A stretch of DNA of 64,000 nt, taken from positions 248,001 to 312,000 of the forward strand of contig QXEO01002087.1 in the NCBI GenBank assembly GCA_007115705.1, given 5' to 3'. Each line of letters begins with the position of its first letter. The first letter of the stretch is position 1. The notes below the pieces were generated by a model that saw only the letters and a program-made list of their open reading frames with translations, was not told the DNA's origin and ran no database searches. This DNA comes from Dactylis glomerata (Eukaryota > Streptophyta > Magnoliopsida > Poales > Poaceae). This document shows, piece by piece, positions 59,128 to 64,000 of this stretch. A program made the translations under genes and the position numbers.

Positions 59128-59145
59128 TCCCCGGCAACGGCGCCA
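59128..59145 (-). promoter_or_regulatory. primer binding site (tRNA-Asp), intact
   Basis: Minus strand TGGCGCCGTTGCCGGGGA, a perfect match, 11 bp from the 5' LTR. Confidence 0.92.
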
Positions 59146-59156
59146 GAAAAGAGTCT

Positions 59157-60806
59157 TGATGCGGCACGGTGTGTTAATATAAATCACCGTCCAGTTGGAA
59201 ACCCCAAGAGGAAGGTATGATGAGTACAGTAGCAAGTTTTCCCTCAGAAAGAAACCAAGGTATGTTGAATCCAGGAAAAAGCCAAACTCCAGAAGGTGAT
59301 GCCTGCTAGCCTACTGACACTCCAACAAGGGCGCCGTTAATGATATAACGAGTTAGCGCGTCTTCAACTAGTAGCAATGTGGAACCTGCACACAACACAA
59401 CCAAGTACTTTGTTCCCAACTTACGATGAGGTTGTCAATCTCACCGGTTTGCTGTAAACAAAGGAATGAGCGTATCGAGTGGAAATAAATAGTAGTATGC
59501 AAGTAAAGTAAACAATGCGAGTAAAGTAAACAGGTGATAGCAATATAAAGGAAATAGGACCGGGGTCCACAGTTCACTAGTGGTGTCTCTCCATAAGATA
59601 AAATAACACATGCTGGGTAAACAAATTACAGTTGGGCAATTGATAGAATAAAGATAACATGTATATGTCGAGAGGATCACTATGAGATTTACTCTAGGCA
59701 TTATAACAAGATACATAGACCACCATCCAACTGCATCTATGACTAATAATCCACCCACGGGGAATCAATCCGAGAACCCCACAAGTATTAAGTTGCGAAC
59801 AACAGATAACTGCATTAAGCAAAGTGTGTAATGTAAACAAAGCATATGCCCTTGGACATAAGAATGTTGTTTTCTCCCTAGTGGCAACAACACATCTACA
59901 ACCTTAGAGGTTTCTGTCACTCCCCCAGATTAAATAGAGGCATGAACCCAACTATCGAGCATAAATACCCCCTCTTGGAGTCACTAGTATCTACTCGGCC
60001 AAGATAGCTACTAACAACGGAGAGCATGCAATATCATAAACAACATAGAGATAACATAAGATAATATTCAGCACATCAACTCAATCATAACACCAATATT
60101 CATTGGATCCCAACAAACACAACATGTAGAATTACATAACGGTGATCTCGATCATGTAAGGCAGCTCACGAGATCTAAACATGAAGCACATGGTGGAGAA
60201 GACAACCAACTAGCTACTGCTATGGACCCATAGTCCAAGGTAGACTACTCACTCATCGCGCCAGAGGCAAGCATGGCGATGAAGAAGACCTCCGGTGGCA
60301 ATTCCCCTCTCCAGCAGGGTGCCGGGAAGAGCTTCTGGACCCTTCCGATCTCGCGTCGACGACGGCGGCGGATCGCGATGTATTTTTGGAAAATTGATCG
60401 GGTACTTAGGTTTTTCCCGTTGGGGGGTCTTTATAGGCGAAGGGGTATCGTTAGAAGTGGACCGAGGCGGTCTCACACATAGGGGGCGCGGCCAGGGCCT
60501 GGGCCACGCCGCCCTACTGTGTGTCCGGCCTGTGGCCCCTCTCCGTCTCCTCTTTGGTTCTCTGGAAGCTTCGGTAAATTTCCGGATGTCTGGCTTTTGT
60601 TTTGTCCAATTCCGAGAATATTTCCTGTGTAACTTTTCCGAAACACAAAAATAGCAAAAAATAGGGAACTGGCACTATGGCATCTTGTTAATAGGTTAGT
60701 TCCGGAAAATGCATAAAAATGCCACGAAGTGTAACGAAACACTAAGCAAATGGTGTAAAAATAAGCATGGAGCATCAAAAATTATAGATACGTTTGAGAC
60801 ATATCA
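59157..60806 (-). repeat. 5' LTR of the minus Athila-like element
   Basis: 1650 bp. The minus-strand start is TGATATGTCTCAAACG, one transition from the family TGATACGTC tip, which breaks the tip palindrome seen in the other LTRs. Confidence 0.93.
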
Positions 60807-60811
60807 CTAGG
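60807..60811. repeat. TSD CTAGG, right copy
   Basis: Matches 53792-53796. Confidence 0.95.
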
Positions 60812-60836
60812 CGTCCAACCTAAGGTCAAAGCTTTT

Positions 60837-60848
60837 GCTCTGATACCA
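60837..60848 (-). promoter_or_regulatory. primer binding site (initiator tRNA-Met) of the Tekay-like element
   Basis: Minus strand TGGTATCAGAGC two bases inside the LTR boundary. Confidence 0.9.
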
Positions 60849-62476
60849 ACTGTGGTGACCCAGCATACCACTGCATGTTGTAGTATACAAGACGTTGACA
60901 TAACACTCGTGAAGTACCAATTCACAAATATTACATCCCTTAGAGTGGTACAACAGAAACATAGCGGTCTTTATTCAAACACTGAATATTATAAGCCATA
61001 ATGTTACAAAGGACTCCAGTTCCTCCTTGGTCCAAAGAGGAATACTGGATGGTTCTAATTTGATACTACAAACCTTAGCTGCAAATGAAAGTAGTAAACA
61101 AAACATGATGCCCAACTCTAGTCGCTTTATTCTAGGTGTTCGATGCGACTAAAGCTTCTATCCTACGACTCTAGTTGTTGGCCTCCTCCTCGAGTCCTTC
61201 ATTGGGACCATAGGAGATGGTGTAGTCGATGCCTTCGACTCCTCCGGTTAGATCTGGTTCTTCGTAGTATACCTCCTCGTAGTCCTCCGGGCTTCCTTCG
61301 GTCTCTTCAAACTGGCCCTCCGAGTCTAAGCAAGGGTTAAAAGGGAGTGGGGTGAGTAACGAGCGTTACCCAGCAAGTTCATTTAATAGCATAGAGGTGT
61401 TTGATGCACTAGCTACGACCATAGACTAGAAAGTCTTAGGCCAAATGTAGTTTTTATAATCATTTCTTCAAAGATTGATTTTATTCAAAAGAACTATGTT
61501 CGTCAATCTTCACAGGTTGATTAGAGCTTCGATGGGCTCCTTTCCTGCCGTGTTTGTAGCTCCTTCCCGGAATAGGGAGTATCTTGATACTTTTTGTACA
61601 CTCTGCAAAGGTGGTCACTTGTACCCATAGGAGATCAACGCTTTGCCGAACGACCGGGCGTACTTTCCCATCCATACTTCCTTGGTATGTGGCCCAGCCA
61701 TTGATCCAAGCCAATCACTGTTCCTTCCCGCAACCTTGCATACCCATCCTTTTGCGGCTCCAACTTTGGTTTGCTACCCTCGCCGGACTACGTCTTTGGT
61801 AGTTGCCGACCTCGGCATACTTGTCTTTCCTGACAATGAGTTACCCCACCGGTTTGGTTACACCCTGTGGTAACACCGGCCTTGGCACTCTACCCCCGTC
61901 GTTGCCGCAATCCATCATAGACTGCCAAAATCGTGGAATCATTAGGGGGATTCCACCCATCCCGAAGCTCCGCGCAGGGAGACAACTGCTCCAAAATGGT
62001 GCGTCCGTTGATATGCAAGAGGGAAAAGATACAGCTGACTCTTCCGTCCCATTCCAGACCCTATGGTTGACCGTATTTTATGGGACAAGAATCACTGGCG
62101 ACATTGGTTATTAATCCTAGGTGAACATTCCAGTTACAGTGGGACCTCCACCATACTCTTACCATGGTCCCACTGCCCACCTTCCTAGGTCGGCAACCAC
62201 AATGGTTGCTAACCACTAGTCATATTCATTCAAGAAAAGAAGAACCTTTGCTTTTAAATGCAATCATAATAATAATACCACCAGTATATTTGCAAGTACT
62301 TTGTTAAAGATAAACAAGAGATATAAGCAAGAGTGAACTTGCCTGCAAACTGCAAGGTAGTGCAGTTGGATTTGTTGAAGTGACCCAGGACCTCGGGTTC
62401 TGGAAAATAGCATCATTGTCCGATAAGGGCAATGGTTAAAGATTCAAATAATGCATGCCTTTAAGGTGTGTGTGTT

Positions 62477-62486
62477 CCCTTTTATA
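62477..62486 (-). promoter_or_regulatory. TATA box in the Tekay-like LTR
   Basis: Minus strand TATAAAAGGG. Confidence 0.7.
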
Positions 62487-63144
62487 CCCCCAGAAGTGTT
62501 TTATTCTTATCCTAGAATTTATATACTCCTTTTATGATTTTAAGGAGTATATGTTATCAATTACTTCATTCAAGAATATTCTTCAATATTCTAGAATGGA
62601 GTTCAATTTTGATAATGAGTTATATTCTAATTAGAATTTTCTTAGATATCTCACAACTATAGAAAAAGTCTTTTAAAGTTCTATTTCCTATTTATTTTTA
62701 TAGGTGATTTATTAAAAATGTATATACCCTAGTTATGAATTTACCAGAGTATATATTAAGTGAAATTCATTCAAGAATACTAAGGACAAGTTCTTGAATG
62801 AATTTACTTGATTTTATTTCAAGGATGTTATTGTCCTTTTATCTTTTTCATTTTTATCATTTCCAGAGGTTTTTCCTTTCAAAGAAAACCCCATTATTTA
62901 GTTATGAACAATGTCTTCAAAGTCATTAATTATGTGATAAAAAAACTTAAAAATCAATTAGGGTTATTTTTGCAAAGTCCAAATTAATTTTCTGCTTTTT
63001 ATTAAGTGTTCAAAAGGTTTTTCCAAAAAACCCTTTATTTTCCTTTTAATTCTATTTTTAAATTTGGTTTAACAAAACCCTCTCTCACTCCACTGCCAGA
63101 CCTGGCCCACCTGTCAGGCCGGGCCCACCTGTCGGCGCCGGCCT

Positions 63145-63166
63145 ACCTGGTCGAACTCGACCAGGT
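63145..63166. repeat. 22-bp palindrome
   Basis: ACCTGGTCGA-AC-TCGACCAGGT, 10-bp arms with a 2-bp centre. Confidence 0.92.
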
Positions 63167-63599
63167 GGCTTCGGCCAGACCGACCGGCCGCACCCCCTCG
63201 CGCACCTCGTCCTCTTCCTCTCGCCCGCTCTAGCGACTACATCGCCCCGCCGCCACCGCGCTTGATTTCGACAAGCTCCTTCGGAGTCCGCCGTCGAGAT
63301 GGGTCGTAATCGATAGATCATGCGACGGTGCTCCCGCCTGTCCGTGAGATCTAGTCAATTCCCCCCCTGGTGCTCTCGTCTCCTTCACCTTCGATGCTCT
63401 GGACCTCGGCCATGGCGACCTCGAGCTTGATCTCGAGTTGCTTGGCCCTGTCCTCGGTGAGATCTGGTGCTCGGTGAGCTAGGTGATTCGCCGACATGTC
63501 GTCGGCGACTTCCCTAGGCTTGGTGCCGTCGTGGCCGCGCGGGCACTGCCTCGCCATGCCACGGTGGTACCTCCTGGGCGTTGAGTAAGTGCTTCCCCT

Positions 63600-63790
63600 C
63601 CTCTGTTCTTCTCTGTGCCCTCCTGGAGCTTGCTCTGTGCTCTCCTGGAGCTTGCCCTGTGCTCTCCTGGATCTTGCTCTGTGCTCTCCTGGAGCTTGCT
63701 CTGGCCATGCTCACCCGGAGCTTGCTCTGGCCATGCTCACCTGGAGCTTGCTCTGGCCATGCTCACCTGGAGCTTGCTCTGGCCATGCTA
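63600..63790. repeat. 22/26-bp tandem repeat array in the LTR
   Basis: About eight units ending CCTGGAGCTTG: first CTCTGTGCT-type units of ~22 bp, then CTCTGGCCATGCTCA-type units of ~26 bp. No spacers, so not CRISPR-like. Confidence 0.9.
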
Positions 63791-64000
63791 TGGAATTAGG
63801 CTGGCTGTGATGTGTGATTCTAGGCTCCACCATGATCACTCCTTGTCCATTTATCTTGCTGTTAAGGCTTGATCATGCTTGTGTTAGCTGCCATTGTTAG
63901 TTTCAGTCACAGCTTCAGTTAACACTATTAACTGAAGCTTGCTGGTTTCAGTTAACTGAATACTATGGTGATCTTTTACTATTTAATTATTCAGTTACTG

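Larger units (their letters stand above)
53797..60806 (-). mobile_element. Athila-like non-autonomous element, complete, minus strand
   Basis: Two LTRs of equal length (1650 bp), perfect tRNA-Asp PBS, 3.7-kb internal region with one intact ORF, PPT, and TSD CTAGG. Related to the 694-18662 family in the first ~250 bp of the LTR and in parts of the internal region (AAGCTTGGGGATGCCC, TTTTGATC blocks), but with a different LTR 3' half and a different ORF. Confidence 0.95.
38962..64000 (-). mobile_element. Tekay/Del-like Ty3 chromovirus, outermost element, three insertions
   Basis: On the minus strand: 5' LTR (64000 to 60851, continuing outside), PBS, leader, ORF0, gag, protease-RT-RNase H, cut at 38962. 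The integrase and 3' LTR must lie beyond the left side of the nest. Inserted in it are 53797-60806, 42904-52902, and the zinc-knuckle element carrying everything to the left. Confidence 0.85.
60851..64000 (-). repeat. 5' LTR of the Tekay-like element (partial, runs off window)
   Basis: Plus strand starts TGTGGTGACCCAGC; 3.15 kb visible, and by analogy with the ~4-kb related LTRs the rest lies outside. A minus-strand TATAAAAGGG box at 62486-62477 supports the orientation. A variant of the shared CTCTGCAGAG motif lies at 61599-61614. GC-rich sequence at 63090-63330 and a tandem array at 63600-63790 lie in the upstream (U3) part. No gene seen. Confidence 0.85.

Noticed and set aside
63600..63790. 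CRISPR-like repeat array
   Set aside because: Repeats are directly adjacent without unique spacers, and the locus is plant nuclear DNA.

Overview
This is plant nuclear DNA, almost certainly from a Pooideae grass (wheat, barley, oat or ryegrass group; I cannot fix the species). I find no ordinary host gene. Essentially the whole window is one stack of transposable elements inserted into each other, and most boundaries can be proved from target-site duplications (TSDs), LTR ends, primer binding sites (PBS) and reading frames that resume on the far side of an insertion.

Outermost and oldest is a minus-strand Ty3/gypsy chromovirus of Tekay/Del type (38962 to beyond 64000). It holds part of its 5' LTR (60851-64000), PBS, a leader, an extra conserved ORF0, gag and protease-RT-RNase H. 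It is cut just before the integrase. Three elements sit in it: (a) a non-autonomous Athila-like element, 53797-60806, minus, TSD CTAGG, in the leader; (b) a very young element with 4.3-kb LTRs and no coding capacity, 42904-52902, plus, TSD CCATG, splitting ORF0; (c) a plus-strand element encoding only a six-zinc-knuckle protein (32558-38961) in place of the integrase.

Element (c) is itself opened by a Tat-lineage gypsy element (22634-32557). The Tat element carries gag, a pol with two RNase H domains, and on the opposite strand a six-exon antisense gene with its own TATA box. Its gag is opened by a minus-strand Angela-like Ty1/copia element (1-22633, left end outside the window). The copia element is opened at its integrase/gag-pre-integrase region by a plus-strand Athila-like array, 694-18662, TSD TCACT. 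The array has four LTRs and two internal regions. Its last LTR is opened by a 4.46-kb Mutator-like DNA transposon (MULE, 12778-17235, 9-bp TSD ATTAACAAG, ~168-bp terminal inverted repeats). The MULE carries two degraded host-like zinc-finger genes. The nest is therefore six layers deep at 12.8-17.2 kb.

The coding regions are mostly dead. Many stops look like C-to-T changes at CAG, CGA or TGG codons, as expected from deamination in methylated heterochromatin. The least damaged reading frames are the zinc-knuckle ORF (33077-34054, intact), a 197-codon ORF of unknown function in the minus Athila-like element (intact), ORF0 (open on both sides of its insertion) and the Tat antisense gene (one nonsense codon in 889).
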